A stretch of DNA of 64,000 bases from Ascarosepion bandense (taxonomy: Eukaryota; Mollusca; Cephalopoda; Sepiida; Sepiidae): the NCBI GenBank assembly GCA_037127315.1, contig JBBBDQ010000443.1, positions 1,677,001-1,741,000 of the forward strand, written 5' to 3'. Shown here one piece after another: positions 63,743 through 64,000 of the stretch; position 1 is the first letter of the stretch; every line of letters begins with the position of its first letter. The position numbers and the translations under genes are program-made. The notes under the pieces are model-generated. The model ran no database searches. It saw only the letters and a list, made by a program, of their open reading frames with translations, and was not told the origin of the DNA.

Positions 63743-64000
63743 AGTTGACCTGAATGAAAGTTCAAATGTGCCCATGCAAGGCTTACATAATGTTCATATA
63801 GCACCCAGTGAAAACTGGTATACCACCAACAACAAAATCGTCTTAAAAGTGTTCTTTCCTCTCTACATGTCCCCACCTACTATGACCACAATACCTACAC
63901 TTTGTGATCACTTGTCGAGATGACTGAAATTAATCATGAGTTGGTCCTTGCATTTGTGGGGATAGTGTGTTGGTGGTTGTGTTAACTTTGTGTTGCGTCA
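63743..64000. other. Unassigned sequence
   Basis: No recognisable gene or element up to the window end. Confidence 0.3.

Noticed and set aside
1..64000. A new defence, biosynthetic or other gene system
   Set aside because: I looked for intact multi-domain genes, gene clusters and conserved non-repeat structure and found none. The coding remnants are all pieces of known mobile-element families, and I will not force another reading.

Overview
This is a repeat-dominated, AT-rich stretch of animal nuclear DNA. I found no credible intact host gene, functional tRNA or rRNA gene, CRISPR array or operon. The long homopolymer tails, target-site duplications, tRNA- and 5S-headed SINEs, CR1-like and RTE-like LINE fragments, Ty3/Gypsy and Penelope-like remnants, Tc1/mariner-type transposons and a non-autonomous Helitron family point to a metazoan. 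The repeat mix resembles coleoid cephalopod genomes (octopus, squid, cuttlefish) as I know them. That taxonomic call is inference; the repeat calls rest on the sequence.

Layout. 1-6.6 kb: a Tc1-type terminal arm, tRNA-SINEs, a decayed Ty3/Gypsy element (reverse transcriptase, RNase H, integrase, then a 3' LTR with TGTA...TACA ends) carrying nested SINE and CR1-like insertions, a Helitron, and a CR1-like 3' end. 7-20 kb: repeat family D, mariner transposase relics, a composite 5S-tRNA SINE, a pogo/Tigger-like relic with a minisatellite at its start codon, three Helitron copies or parts, two arrays of a 143-bp repeat, and a TIR-flanked deleted transposon. 20-34 kb: RTE-like 3' ends, a Penelope-like relic split by a CR1-like insertion, several SINEs, a Gypsy RT fragment, and arrays of about 155, 108 and 142 bp. 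34-43 kb: a broken DDE transposase, facing TIRs, palindromes, Helitrons, and a tandem array of one transposon arm leading into a complete TA-flanked MITE that carries a CR1-like insertion. 43-53 kb: CR1-like, composite SINE, RTE-like, 42-bp minisatellite, Helitron and family D copies. 53.1-60.07 kb: a 7-kb satellite of a 109-bp unit lying inside the 3' UTR of a CR1-like LINE. 60-64 kb: RTE-like and CR1-like relics, a decayed composite SINE and a SINE with an 11-bp target duplication.

The sequences act as genomic parasites rather than as a pathway: SINEs and truncated LINE copies depend on LINE enzymes supplied elsewhere, and MITEs and Helitrons on transposases supplied elsewhere. The most striking pattern is that at least seven tandem arrays here are built from pieces of recognisable transposable elements. 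The next most interesting item is the composite 5S-tRNA SINE, whose 5S/tRNA junction is shared by several copies. Labels used below: family D (about 540-bp dispersed repeat), family E (SINE-like repeat with a CR1-like tail) and family F (dispersed repeat containing a conserved 'aaagatgaggacaatagtc' block) are my own names.
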